Below are positions 30,413 to 42,793 of a stretch of DNA of 64,000 nucleotides, piece after piece. This DNA comes from Polynucleobacter necessarius (GTDB taxonomy: Bacteria > Pseudomonadota > Gammaproteobacteria > Burkholderiales > Burkholderiaceae): positions 564,708 to 628,707 of the forward strand of contig NZ_LT606949.1 of the NCBI RefSeq assembly GCF_900095215.1, read 5' to 3'. Positions within the stretch are counted from its first letter, which is position 1, and every line of letters starts with the position of its first letter. A program made the position numbers and the translations under genes. The notes under the pieces were generated by a model. It was not told the DNA's origin and did not search any database. It saw nothing but the letters and a program-made list of their open reading frames with translations.

Positions 30413-31498
30413 ATGGCCGAGCTCAGCCTGTTGGCTGATAGTGCTGGCTCTATACTCGCAGCTAGTGTCATTGCACGTAAAGGTCGCACAGATCCCGCTT
30501 TATTCATTGGTTCTGGTAAGGCGAATGAACTCAAGCGGGTGATGGAGGAGCATGGTGCAGAGCTCGCCATTTTTAACCATCCACTTTCTCCAACTCAGCA
30601 GCGCAATTTAGAACGTCACATGGGCTTTCATGTGATGGATCGTACTGGCTTGATTTTGGATATCTTTCGCCAAAGAGCGCAAAGTCATATTGGTAAAACG
30701 CAGGTAGAGATTGCGCAAGTGCGTTATCGAATGTCCCGCTTGGTGAGGGCCTGGAGTCACCTGGAGCGTCAGCGCGGCGGTATTGGTGTGCGCGGTGGTC
30801 CTGGTGAAACTCAAATGGAGTTGGATCGCCGGATGTTGGCAACCAAAGCCAAGCGCCTAGAAAATGAACTCGAAAAGCTGCAACGCCAGCAAAGAACGCG
30901 AAGAAGAGCCCGAAATCGCAAGGATGTCTTCTCAGTCTCTTTGGTTGGATATACCAATGCTGGTAAATCCACTCTATTTAATGCTCTAACTAAAGCGGGG
31001 ACTTATGCGGCCGACCAACTATTCGCCACCCTGGATACCACCTCCCGAAAGGTTCACTTGGATGGGGTTGGGTCGATTGTGGTCTCGGACACAGTGGGCT
31101 TTATCAGGGATTTGCCCCACCAACTAGTAGAGGCTTTCAGGGCTACTTTGGATGAAACCATCCATGCGGACCTCATTTTGCATGTGATTGACGCCTGTAG
31201 CCCAGTTGTGAGGGAGCAAAAGGCCGAAGTTGAGGCGGTGTTGGAGGAAATTGGGGCTGATGACATCCCTCGGATCGAGGTTATGAACAAAATTGACCGA
31301 ATGCCCAAAACTTTTACTCGTGGGGCGGTTTTAGAGCGTGATGGGCATGGCTTTCCCAGCCAGGTTTTCCTGTCGGCCCAGTCCGGCTTAGGCCTTGATT
31401 TACTTCGTTCAGTCCTCGCGGCATGCTCTCAAATGACTGATAGAATAAGGGTCGAGCACAACCGTGCCAAGAAGCAATTGGCCCCGGATGAATTTTGA
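30413..31498 (+). CDS. hflX: Ribosome-associated GTPase HflX
   Basis: Starting at the first usual codon, ATG 30413, the protein has 361 residues. The N-terminal HflX domain (FIGSGKANELKRV), the coiled glycine-rich linker (LERQRGGIGVRGGPGETQME) and the GTPase domain (G1 GYTNAGKST, G3 DTVGF, G4 NKIDR) are complete. HflX splits stalled ribosomes. The open frame extends 26 codons upstream and encodes plausible family sequence (APRAVLVGVDTGRED), but the only start-like codon there is CTG 30335, inside hfq. The true N-terminus is thus probably longer than annotated. Confidence 0.9.
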   Translation: MAELSLLADSAGSILAASVIARKGRTDPALFIGSGKANELKRVMEEHGAELAIFNHPLSPTQQRNLERHMGFHVMDRTGLILDIFRQRAQSHIGKTQVEIAQVRYRMSRLVRAWSHLERQRGGIGVRGGPGETQMELDRRMLATKAKRLENELEKLQRQQRTRRRARNRKDVFSVSLVGYTNAGKSTLFNALTKAGTYAADQLFATLDTTSRKVHLDGVGSIVVSDTVGFIRDLPHQLVEAFRATLDETIHADLILHVIDACSPVVREQKAEVEAVLEEIGADDIPRIEVMNKIDRMPKTFTRGAVLERDGHGFPSQVFLSAQSGLGLDLLRSVLAACSQMTDRIRVEHNRAKKQLAPDEF

Positions 31499-31565
31499 GA
31501 GCCTTTACCTGAACGACCAGAAACCTCTGAATTTAATCCGATTTCCAACCGAAGCTATTTTTCTA

Positions 31566-33074
31566 ATGACGCGTAAATTTTTAGACCTGTTTTCGGTCAA
31601 TGATCCAGGATGGGGCAATAGCCACAATTCCGGCGGATCTCAAGATGCCAAAGATGGGCAGGAAGGCGGTCAGGCTCCTAAAGTGGATCCGGAAGCCAAT
31701 AAACCAGTAGAGGCTTCGCCAACAACTCAACCAGGCAATCAACAAACCAAGCCAGACGGTCCTCCGAATTTGGATGAGCTGTGGCGTGATTTCAATGACA
31801 GAATTGCCGGCATTTTTGGCGGCAAGAAAACTCCTGGTGCGGCAAGTAAACCGGCAAATACACTCAACAGCCCTGATATTTCTCCGCCATCGCAACGTGG
31901 CAGCTCTGGCGGCGGCAATGGTGGAAACGGTGGCGGTATTAATACCCCACACTTGAATTTCTCAAATCCATTTGGATCTAAGGCAAGCATCCTCATTGCA
32001 GGAGCAATCGTCTTTTTTATGTGGGTGTGTAGTGGCTTCTTCATTATTCAAGAAGGGCAAGCCGGGGTGATCCTGACTTTTGGTAAGTACGATTACACCG
32101 CCAAGCCTGGTATTAACTGGCGCATGCCTTGGCCGATTCAGTCAGAAGAGACCGTGAACTTATCTGGCGTTCGTTCTGTTGAGGTAGGGCGTCCTGTGCT
32201 GATCAAGGAAACGAATCAGAAAGATTCTTCCATGCTCACCGAAGATGAAAACATCATCGATGTGCGCTTCGCAGTCCAATATCGCTTGAAAGATCCTGCG
32301 GATTATTTATTTAATAACCGTGAGCCCGATGCTGCTGTAGTGCAGGCTGCCGAAACAGCGGTGCGTGAAATTGTTGCACGTAGCAAGATGGATACCGTTC
32401 TTTATGAGGGTCGCGAAAAGATTGGCGTAGATTTGGCGAACTCTATACAAAAGATTTTGGATAGCTATAAGACAGGTATTTATGTAACGAGTGTGACCGT
32501 ACAGAACGTGCAGCCACCAGAACAAGTGCAAGCTGCATTTGATGATGCTGTTAAAGCAGGCCAGGACCAGGAGCGCTTAAAGAGTGAAGGTCAGGCCTAT
32601 GCGAATGACATCATTCCCCGCGCCAAAGGGACGGCAGCTCGGCTCATTCAAGAGGCTGAAGGCTATAAAGCTCGTGTAGTGGCGACTGCAGAAGGCGATG
32701 CCACCCGTTTCAAACAGGTTTTGGTTGAATACTCTAAGGCACCTCAAGTTACTCGCGATCGCATGTATATCGATAGTATGCGCGAGATGTACAACAATGT
32801 AACTAAGATTTTGGTGGACACCACTAAGAGTAATAGCTTGCTTTATCTGCCGCTCGATAAGATCGTTGCGCAGATTAGCGCTGAAAGTGCGCAAGCGGCA
32901 AATGCGCAAGTGAGTCAATCTGGAGCAAGCACTCCAACGGGGAGTGTTACCGTAGGCGGGGTTGCTGGTGTCAGCACATCAAGCCCATCCGCGAATCCTC
33001 CTGCAGCGCCGGCTATCAACAGCACGACAGATAAACGTGATGGTCTCCGTAGCCGTGATCGGGAGTCTAGATAA
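31566..33074 (+). CDS. hflK: FtsH protease modulator HflK
   Basis: A 502-residue protein. A Gly/Pro/Asn-rich N-terminal region (about residues 10-135) is followed by one transmembrane segment (ILIAGAIVFFMWVCSGFFII) and an SPFH/band-7 domain (GQAGVILTFGKYDYTAKPGI onward), ending in an Ala/Ser-rich tail. HflK and HflC form a large periplasmic cage around the membrane protease FtsH. I chose ATG 31566 (MTRKFLDLFSVNDPGWGN), the family start; an earlier in-frame codon would add unrelated residues overlapping hflX. Its stop overlaps the hflC ATG (TAATG). Confidence 0.95.
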   Translation: MTRKFLDLFSVNDPGWGNSHNSGGSQDAKDGQEGGQAPKVDPEANKPVEASPTTQPGNQQTKPDGPPNLDELWRDFNDRIAGIFGGKKTPGAASKPANTLNSPDISPPSQRGSSGGGNGGNGGGINTPHLNFSNPFGSKASILIAGAIVFFMWVCSGFFIIQEGQAGVILTFGKYDYTAKPGINWRMPWPIQSEETVNLSGVRSVEVGRPVLIKETNQKDSSMLTEDENIIDVRFAVQYRLKDPADYLFNNREPDAAVVQAAETAVREIVARSKMDTVLYEGREKIGVDLANSIQKILDSYKTGIYVTSVTVQNVQPPEQVQAAFDDAVKAGQDQERLKSEGQAYANDIIPRAKGTAARLIQEAEGYKARVVATAEGDATRFKQVLVEYSKAPQVTRDRMYIDSMREMYNNVTKILVDTTKSNSLLYLPLDKIVAQISAESAQAANAQVSQSGASTPTGSVTVGGVAGVSTSSPSANPPAAPAINSTTDKRDGLRSRDRESR

Positions 33075-33943
33075 TGAATGCCAATCGTTTAATCGCCGCG
33101 GGTATTGGTTTTATCGCGCTAATCTATGTGCTGTCATCCAGCATCTTTGTAGTTGATCAGCGTAAGTTTGCTGTGGTGTTTTCTTTTGGGCAGATTGTTC
33201 GTGTCATTGAAAAGCCGGGCATTCAGATTAAGTATCCAGCGCCATTTGAAAGCGTCCGCTTCTTTGACCGTCGCATTTTGACTATCGATAATCCAGAAGC
33301 AGAGCGTTTTATTACTGCTGAGAAGAAAAACTTGTTGGTGGATTCTTATGTGAAGTGGCGCATAGTCGATCCTCGTAAGTTCTTTATAAGCTTCAAAGGT
33401 GACGAGCGCTTGGCGCAAGATCGCTTAACGCAATTAGTTCGTTCGGCATTGAACGAAGAGTTTACGAAGCGCACGGTTCGTGAATTGATCTCAGATCAGC
33501 GTGAAGAAGTGATGCAAGATATTCGAAAGAAGGTTGCTGATGATGCGTCTGATATTGGCGTGGAAATCGTGGATGTGCGCTTAAAGCGTGTTGACCTCTT
33601 GGCGGAAATTAGCGATTCTGTTTATCGTCGCATGGAAGCAGAGCGTAAACGCGTTGCCAATGAATTGAGATCTACTGGTGCAGCAGAGTCCGATAAGATT
33701 CGCGCCAATGCAGAACGTCAACGTGACACTATCTTGGCAGAAGCCTATCGCGATGCTCAAAAAATCAAAGGGGCAGGTGATGCCAAGGCCACAGCATTTT
33801 ATGCGGAAGCGTTTGGACGAGATCCACAGTTTGCCCAGTTCTATCAGAGCCTAGAAGCTTATAGAAGTTCTTTCAAAGACAAGAAAGATGTTATGGTGGT
33901 TGAGCCAAATGGCGAGTTCTTTAAGTTCTTGCACAAAAAATAA
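33074..33943 (+). CDS. hflC: FtsH protease modulator HflC
   Basis: A 289-residue protein with an N-terminal signal anchor (LIAAGIGFIALIYVLSSSIF) and an SPFH/band-7 domain (VVDQRKFAVVFSFGQIVRV; VKWRIVDPRKFF). The C-terminal DPQFAQFYQSLEAYRSSFK is typical. It is the partner of HflK, directly coupled by a one-base stop/start overlap. The frame is intact. Confidence 0.96.
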   Translation: MNANRLIAAGIGFIALIYVLSSSIFVVDQRKFAVVFSFGQIVRVIEKPGIQIKYPAPFESVRFFDRRILTIDNPEAERFITAEKKNLLVDSYVKWRIVDPRKFFISFKGDERLAQDRLTQLVRSALNEEFTKRTVRELISDQREEVMQDIRKKVADDASDIGVEIVDVRLKRVDLLAEISDSVYRRMEAERKRVANELRSTGAAESDKIRANAERQRDTILAEAYRDAQKIKGAGDAKATAFYAEAFGRDPQFAQFYQSLEAYRSSFKDKKDVMVVEPNGEFFKFLHKK

Positions 33944-33963
33944 GAAAGCAAATAATTCAAATC

Positions 33964-36536
<2,573 letters not shown>

Positions 36537-36605
36537 TGGAAAATAATCGATTCAGTATTTAAGCACTTAATTTATTAACTTTTTGTAAGAACCAAGGTTT
36601 AGAAC

Positions 36606-38527
36606 ATGACTGCGCGCACAACCTGCAATAGCCTTCAAGTGGCAACTCTTTGATATTGTTTTATCGAAGACAAAGTACTGCCAGGAACTGGCATTAAGAG
36701 TGCTGATTTTTGGAAAGGCTTTGATGAAATCGTTAAAGACTTAACCCCTAAAAATGAAGCATTGTTAGCCAAACGCGATCGTATTCAGGCGGATTTGGAT
36801 AAATGGCATCAAGCGAATCAAGGTCCAATTACAGATATGCCTGCATACCGCAAGTTCTTAAAAGAGATCGATTGCTTGGTCGATGTTTCAGGAAAAATTG
36901 CTGCTACCACTCAGAATGTGGATGATGAATCGGCTCTTCAAGCCGGTCCTCAGTTGGTTGTTCCGGTTTTCAATGCGCGCTATGCATTAAAGCCGAAAAT
37001 GCCCGTTGGGGTTCTTTATATGACGCGCTCTATGGAACGGATCTTCTTTCTGAAGAAGACGGCGCTACTAAGGCTGGCGCCTACAATCCCATTCGCGGCG
37101 CTAAGGTGGTTGCTTATGCTCGTAACTTCTTGGATCAGTCCGCGCCTTTAGCCAAGGGTTCACACCGTGATTCAGTAGCTGATACAGTGGATGGCAATAA
37201 GTTGGTTGTTAAGTTAACAGATGGCAGCGTAACTGGCTTGGCTGATGAAAAGAAATTTGTCGGCTACCAGGGTGATGCGGCAGCCCAAAGTTCTGTTTTA
37301 TTGCGCAATAACGGCATTCACATTGATATTGAAATCAACAAGACTAAAACAATCGGCGCAAGCGATCCTGCAGGTATCAATGATGTGGTGCTTGAGCGGC
37401 GCTGTCCACTATTTTGGATTTGGAAGATTCGATTGCCGCGGTTGATGGCGATGATAAGGTGCTCGCTTATGAAAATTGGTTGGGCATCTTAAAAGATACT
37501 TTAGTTAAAGAAGTGAAGAAGGGCGACAAAACCATTACTCGTACCCTTAATCCGGATCGTAAATACAAAGCAGGCATTGGCGCTGTCGATGCAAAAGACG
37601 GCATCGTGACATTGCATGGCCGTTCACTCTTTTTCCTCCGCAACGTTGGCCGCTTGATGACAAATCCAGCGATCATTAATGGCGAAGGCAAGGCGATCTA
37701 CGAAGGTATGTTAGATGCGGTGATTACGGTATTGATCGCTTTATATGACATCCATCGTCCAGCAAGCCAAGCCATTGGTAATACCCGTAAGGGATCGGTT
37801 TATATCGTGAAGCCAAAAATGCATAGCCCAGAAGAAGTGGCTTTTGCGGGTGCACTCTTTGGTCGCGTTGAAAAGTTACTCGGCTTACTGGCTGATACCG
37901 TGAAGTTGGGCATTATGGATCAAGGGCGTCGTATGAGCGCCAATATCAACGCGGCAATTGCTGCTGCGGGCCCACGCGTAGCCTTTATTAATACCGGTTT
38001 CTTGGATCATACCGGCGATGAGATGCATACCGCCATGCATGCGGGTCCAATGATGTGTAAAGGCGATATGAAAACCAGCAAATGGTTATCTGCGTATGAA
38101 CGCCGTAACGTATTTGCAGGCTTGGATTGTGGTTTACGTGGCCGCGCTCAGATCGGTAAAGGTATGTGGGCGATGCCGGATATGATGAAAGCCATGGTTG
38201 AGCAGAACATTGTTCATCCAAAGGCTGGTGCAAATACTGCTTGGGCCCCATCTCCAACGGCTGCAACCTTGCATGTATTGCACTATCACCAAGTAAACGA
38301 GACTTTGCAGCGTATGGCTAAAGTGGTGGATGGTCAGAATGCAGGCGACCCATCTTACAAGCCAATGATGCCAAACTACCAAGATTCATATGCTTATAAA
38401 GCAGCTAGTGATTTGATTTTCAAAGGCCTCGAACAGCCAAATGGTTACACAGAGCCTTTGTGGCATGCTTGGCGTTTAGAAGTGAAGAAAGCTAACGCTA
38501 AGTCAGTAGACGAAAGCTCTAGAGATC
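36606..38527 (+). pseudogene. glcB: Malate synthase G, with stop, two frameshifts and an internal deletion
   Basis: ATG 36606 opens MTARTTCNSLQVATL, cut by TGA 36651-36653, then [20 protein letters not shown] continues. The frame breaks near 36987 (AAA where AAAA would give [17 protein letters not shown]) and near 37399 (one G missing: VVLE into [18 protein letters not shown]). The core [35 protein letters not shown] and [19 protein letters not shown] is well kept. HYHQVN then jumps directly to [18 protein letters not shown], so roughly 100 residues, including the region of the catalytic aspartate (Asp631 in E. coli), are missing. The enzyme condenses glyoxylate and acetyl-CoA. The normal stop is gone and the frame runs on through the terminator. 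Confidence 0.93.
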
Positions 38528-38560
38528 AATGGATTTGCCCAAAAAGCAAATCCATTTTTT
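38528..38560 (+). terminator. Intrinsic terminator of the malate synthase gene
   Basis: An 11-bp stem AATGGATTTGC / GCAAATCCATT with a 7-base loop, ending in a run of six T. It is now crossed by an open reading frame because the upstream stop codon is lost. Confidence 0.85.
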
Positions 38561-38574
38561 ATTGGCCCTTATCG

Positions 38575-39069
38575 ATGTTTGGACTTCTGAACCCCTTCTC
38601 TAAAAGTCACTCTCAGTTTTCATGTCAAATGAATGATGGCGGCAGGGGGTTGGCTGGCTTTAAAGGGGGTGCTGGGGATTGTGTGGTGAGGGCAATCGCG
38701 ATTGCTACGGGCTTGCCTTATATGCGGGTATATGAAGATCTCAGACTCGCAAATGAGCGGTACGCTTTGCTCAGAAATGATCATCTCGCCAAAAGATTAA
38801 GCATCAAAGGCTCTTCGCCAAGAAACGGCAATCACCGCAAAGTCTTTCATGAGTACATTCTTTCCCATGGGTTTGAATGGGTGCCCACTATGAAAGTAGG
38901 AGCGGGTTGTCAGGTGCATATGCGCCCAGACGAACTGCCCGCTGGAGTGTTGATCGCCAAAGTTTCAAAGCACTTAAGTGCAATTATGGATGGAGTGATT
39001 CATGACACGCATGATCCATCAAGAGGTGGAAATCGTTGCGTCTATGGCTACTATATTAAGAAGCGCTAG
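38575..39069 (+). CDS. Conserved hypothetical protein with Cys-His protease-like signature
   Basis: About 164 residues from ATG 38575 ([12 protein letters not shown]); ATG 38629 ([14 protein letters not shown]) is an alternative. The conserved features are [16 protein letters not shown] (Cys near residue 37), [38 protein letters not shown] (His and Asp) and [10 protein letters not shown]. The Cys then His-Asp order resembles papain-fold, C39-like peptidases. I recall similar uncharacterised proteins in phages and proteobacteria, but no function is established. The frame is continuous with the decayed malate synthase through its terminator. It converges with the channel pseudogene, overlapping by 14 bp. 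Confidence 0.6.
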   Translation: MFGLLNPFSKSHSQFSCQMNDGGRGLAGFKGGAGDCVVRAIAIATGLPYMRVYEDLRLANERYALLRNDHLAKRLSIKGSSPRNGNHRKVFHEYILSHGFEWVPTMKVGAGCQVHMRPDELPAGVLIAKVSKHLSAIMDGVIHDTHDPSRGGNRCVYGYYIKKR

Positions 39070-39571
39070 GATCTTTTTGGTGGTGCTTTAGATTCCAGGC
39101 GGTTTTGAATGTATTGGTCATTCCGATCATCACGGAGGTAGTCCAAGCCATGGCAAATAATCATGAGAAGGATATGAAGAAGGCAAGACTTTTCCATCCT
39201 GCCGGCAATATATCCTCAACAAAGCCTACCGTTGTGTAGCAACTACCGACAAACAGCAAGGTCTGAATGCCATCCCCCACTAAGCTGAGCTCAATGATGT
39301 AGATTGTCCAAATGATGATTTCTACCAGATGAATGAGGACAATAAAGAAAAAGGTAGCGTAGAAGTGAAAAAATACGCGGTTGTATTGTTTCACTTTTAG
39401 ATTTTCATTAGTTAGCCTGTCAAAGCGAAGCATGATGTAATTAATCGCACTGCCATGAAAGAAAAGAATCAGGGTGATACCAGCGATGCCATATAAGGCA
39501 TCCCTAAACAGAGGAAGTAGTGGGATTCCTGCTAGGCTTGACTGATGTATTAAATTGAGGGTGCTAGACAT
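39056..39571 (-). pseudogene. Two-TM ion channel family protein, C-terminus cut by a stop
   Basis: Three or four hydrophobic segments with a pore-like loop GDGIQTLLFVGSCYTTVGFV, where TTVGF resembles the potassium-channel filter TVGYG. The frame stops at TGA (39161-39163), after FFISFS. In the same frame the sequence continues as a membrane segment (LFAMAWTTSVMIGM) for 35 codons to TAA at 39056-39058, so one nucleotide change probably truncated it. I chose ATG 39571 (MSSTLNLIHQ); TTG 39607 is possible. With the last helix lost, function is doubtful, but a truncated protein could still be made. Confidence 0.6.
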
Positions 39572-39661
39572 ATATTCAGCAGGTTTTAGTCGGTTTTGGA
39601 TAAGCAATGTTTCTTATCAGGGTTGATAATGGCATATTGATCATCGCAGGTAAAGATTCTC

Positions 39662-40900
39662 TTGAATACCATTCCCCACACCACTGAAATCAAGAAGCGC
39701 GCACGCTTCTTTTTATTTTCTTTGGCAGGGATTCAGTTCATCCATATCGTGGATTTCATGATCATGATGCCGTTGGGGACTGAATTTATTCGGGCACTCA
39801 ATATCAACACGCATCAATTTGGTTTATTGCTTTCTTCATATACATTTGCGGCTGCGGGTATGTTGGCTACCTACTATGTAGACCGATTTGAGCGTAGGCA
39901 ATTACTATTAGGTCTGTATGCGTTTTGCATCCTCGCTACGATTGCGTGCGGCTTAGCGCCCGATTATGAATCGCTTTTTATCGCCCGGGCATTTGCAGGT
40001 GCTTTCGGGGGTATCTTAGGCTCTTTGGTGCAAACGATTGTGGCTGATTCCATTCCGTTTGAGAGAAGAGGTAAGGCCTTGGGAACGGTCATGTCAGCGT
40101 TTTCAGTTTCAACTGTTGCTGTGGTTCCGTTGGGATTGTTTTTGGCAAACCAGATTCCTGGATTAGGTTGGCTCGCGCCATTCTTTTTGATTGCGCTAGT
40201 ATCCGCCGTCATTCTGTATCTTGGGTATCCCAATATTCCAAAAATCGCAGGGCACGTAGATCATGTTCATGAGGGTAGCCGGCTGAGTCAAATATTCAAG
40301 ATTTTGATCGCACCCCAGAACATCAAAGCCTTTATATTTATGGCGCTCATTATGATTACAGGATTCTCGGTGATTCCTTATATCGCCCTGTATTTGACCG
40401 CGAATGTCGGAATTAGTAATTCGTATATTTCTTTGATCTATTTGTGTGGTGGTATAGCAACCCTCATGAGCTCTCGCTTTATTGGGCATATGGCGGATAA
40501 GCATGGCAAGGTAACAGTCTTTAGGATTTTGGCGATTGTGAGCCTAATGTCATTGTTGGTTCCCACCAATTTGCCAGTGACTCCCTTATGGATTGTGTTA
40601 ATTAACTCAACAGAATTTTTTATCCTGGTATCTGGAAGAATGATTCCCGCAATGGCAATGGTTAGTCAGCTGGTCGAAAATAAGGTTCGGGGAACCTTTA
40701 TGAGCTTGATTGGTTCAGTCCAAATGCTATCTTCAGGAATTGCCTCTGTATTGGCGGGGTGGATAGTGACTATTGGCCCAGATGGACTAATGCAGCACTA
40801 CAGCCTAGTGGGTTATGGCACCGCAATGTGTGGTTTGCTCACCTTCTGGCTGGTAGGATATAGTCATTCGGACAAGAAAAAGCATAAGGAGATCTCATGA
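39662..40900 (+). CDS. Major facilitator superfamily transporter
   Basis: A 412-residue protein with about twelve hydrophobic segments; the loop after helix 2 carries DRFERRQLL, the MFS motif A region, and the second half has GHMADKHGK, its repeat. It resembles drug/sugar efflux permeases of the AraJ type. TTG 39662 is the start used. It overlaps the next gene by 4 bp (ATGA), suggesting one transcript with the hydrolase. Substrate unknown. Confidence 0.88.
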   Translation: MNTIPHTTEIKKRARFFLFSLAGIQFIHIVDFMIMMPLGTEFIRALNINTHQFGLLLSSYTFAAAGMLATYYVDRFERRQLLLGLYAFCILATIACGLAPDYESLFIARAFAGAFGGILGSLVQTIVADSIPFERRGKALGTVMSAFSVSTVAVVPLGLFLANQIPGLGWLAPFFLIALVSAVILYLGYPNIPKIAGHVDHVHEGSRLSQIFKILIAPQNIKAFIFMALIMITGFSVIPYIALYLTANVGISNSYISLIYLCGGIATLMSSRFIGHMADKHGKVTVFRILAIVSLMSLLVPTNLPVTPLWIVLINSTEFFILVSGRMIPAMAMVSQLVENKVRGTFMSLIGSVQMLSSGIASVLAGWIVTIGPDGLMQHYSLVGYGTAMCGLLTFWLVGYSHSDKKKHKEIS

Positions 40901-41583
40901 TTGAATTTAAAAGGCCTGATCGAGGCGTTATAAAGGGCTACCTTGCCGAGCCCAGCGATAAAGCGAATGCTCCTGGGGTAATAGTAATACAAGAGTGGTG
41001 GGGCATTGATGACGAGGTTAAGGCAATTGCTGATCGCTTCGCGAAAGCGGGTTATCGAGCACTAGTGCCCGATTTATACCGCGGAAAATTAGCCATAGAA
41101 GCAAATGAAGCTGAGCATTTGATGGGCGACCTCAATTTTGGAGATGCTGCCAGTCAAGATATTCGTGGCGCTGTTCAATATTTGAAAGCCACTGGAAGTG
41201 CAAAAGTTGCAGTCACTGGTTTTTGTATGGGTGGCGCACTGACGATTCTTGCGGCTTGTAATGTACCTGAATTGGATGCCTCCATCACTTGGTACGGAAA
41301 CCCTCCGCTGGAGTATGTAAATGCTAGCTCTATTACCAAGCCAATGTTGGGTCACTGGGCCTTGCATGACGAGTTTTTTCCCATTGCGGGCGTAGACCAG
41401 CTGGAAGAAAAACTCAAGCAGGCGGGGGTTCATTATGAATTCCATCGCTACGATACCAAGCATGCTTTTGCAAACCCCAAGTCAGACACGCGTGGCTTGG
41501 CACCACTAAAGTACAGTGCTGAGGCGGCACAGCTTGCGTGGCAACGCACATTAGATTTTTTACAAAAACATTTAAACAAATAG
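40897..41583 (+). CDS. Dienelactone hydrolase family protein
   Basis: A 228-residue alpha/beta hydrolase. The nucleophile elbow GFCMGGA has Cys as nucleophile (near residue 109), the acid is in HWALHDEFFP and the histidine in YDTKHAFANP, the Cys-His-Asp triad of carboxymethylenebutenolidases. The early motif VIVIQEWWGIDDEVK is typical. It may hydrolyse lactones or serve a general role; no aromatic degradation genes are nearby. It is translationally coupled to the MFS gene. Confidence 0.92.
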   Translation: MIEFKRPDRGVIKGYLAEPSDKANAPGVIVIQEWWGIDDEVKAIADRFAKAGYRALVPDLYRGKLAIEANEAEHLMGDLNFGDAASQDIRGAVQYLKATGSAKVAVTGFCMGGALTILAACNVPELDASITWYGNPPLEYVNASSITKPMLGHWALHDEFFPIAGVDQLEEKLKQAGVHYEFHRYDTKHAFANPKSDTRGLAPLKYSAEAAQLAWQRTLDFLQKHLNK

Positions 41584-41588
41584 GTTCT

Positions 41589-42399
41589 ATGAATACTCGA
41601 CGTGAGGATGCGTTCTTTAAGTGGATCTATAAAAAAAGCAACGTTCAGATTTTATTAATACTGGTCTTCTTTTTTGTCGCCTTGCTAGATGTGATGCCGC
41701 GTTTATTGCAATGCATCCCCATCTTTGCGCCAACTTAAGACAGCACTCGGATCGGTTTATGTCTTGTTGGATCAAGCATTCCCTTAAGCGGCTTGCTAAT
41801 TGGTTTTTTGTTAAATCAAGCGCAAACGAATTTTCGAGAAGTTCAAACCTTGGGTTCCCAAGAGGCGGGGCGCATTAACAACTTGGACCGACTGCTAACA
41901 CGCTTTGGCGATCCTTCGATAGCACCTATTCGCGCTGAGTTATTTGAGTATATGAATCCATTGTTCAAGATGAATGGCCGCTATTAAAGGAGGACGAGGG
42001 AAGTCCTAAGACGCATACGCTTTGACGAGGTATTTCTAGAAAGCTCATGTCCATTGAACCCCACACCAATCGTCAGACGGCAATGTATGCCGACATTATC
42101 AAGACATCAGAAGAGGTGGCCGATAGCAGGGAGGGTCGTATCGAACACTCGAATATTCGTTTGCCAGGTTTATTTTGGGTTGTCATTTTGATTTGTATGT
42201 TTTCGCTCTAATGGGGATTAATATCTTATTTCTACCCTCAGATTCTTTTTTCTCTGGCTTGAAGATTTTGCCGGTGACTATGGGGGCGTTAATTGCCTTA
42301 TTGGTTATCACGGATCAGCCATTTAAGGGTCAGAATTCAGTTCAACCTGATGCCTTCTATAAAATCATGGAATCCATGAAAACTCGTAAAAATGGTGAT
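41589..42399 (+). pseudogene. Bestrophin-like (DUF4239) membrane protein, heavily broken
   Basis: ATG 41589 opens two hydrophobic segments. TAA at 41736-41738 interrupts, then LCLVGSSIPLSGLLIGFLLN and AGRINNLDRLLTRFGDP follow in the same frame. The frame shifts near 41965 (into DEWPLLKEDEGSPKTHTL), TGA follows after THTL, then RQTAMYADIIKTSEEVAD and RLPGLFWVVILICMFSL. Another shift near 42205 leads into LMGINILFLPSDSFFSGLKI. The arrangement (two N-terminal membrane segments, a cytoplasmic EA..NLDRLL region, two C-terminal membrane segments) is that of the DUF4239 family of putative anion channels. At least four lesions. Confidence 0.8.
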
Positions 42400-42417
42400 G
42401 GCGATCAGTACCTCTTT

Positions 42418-42792
42418 TTGATTGACGACCTACCTTTCGCAAGCGAGGATTAAACGAATCAGTTTCTTGCTTATATCGTTCAAGAGCATGATGCGGTTTG
42501 CTATGCCCGAGGCACGCTGGTGATTGTGGAAAAAAATCAGCAGTTTATTGAGTTTGCGGTGATTGATCGCGATGATGCTGAGGCAATTGTCTGTTCGGCC
42601 GAGTTGACTAGGGATATGGACGATAAGCCGATTGCCTTGGGTGAGTTTGAAAAAACCTTGCTTAAGAAGAGCGGAATTATTTTTGGCAATCTCTTTACGT
42701 CTGTTCAATTATCAGAGCACAAGATCGAGGACTTTGAGAGTCTTTGGGTGGAGATGAAATCGAAAATTCTGCACCGTTCAATGGGACTTTAA
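42418..42792 (+). pseudogene. Unrecognised gene remnant with a premature stop
   Basis: The frame reads LIDDLPFASED, then TAA (42451-42453), then TNQFLAYIVQEHDAVCYARG and on to SKILHRSMGL at 42792. GAA to TAA would explain the stop. It may be a separate small gene starting at TTG 42418 or 3' sequence fused to the bestrophin-like gene, whose own stop is unclear. I do not recognise the family: an acidic soluble protein with LVIVEKNQQFIEFAVIDRDD. Confidence 0.5.
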
Positions 42793-42793
42793 T

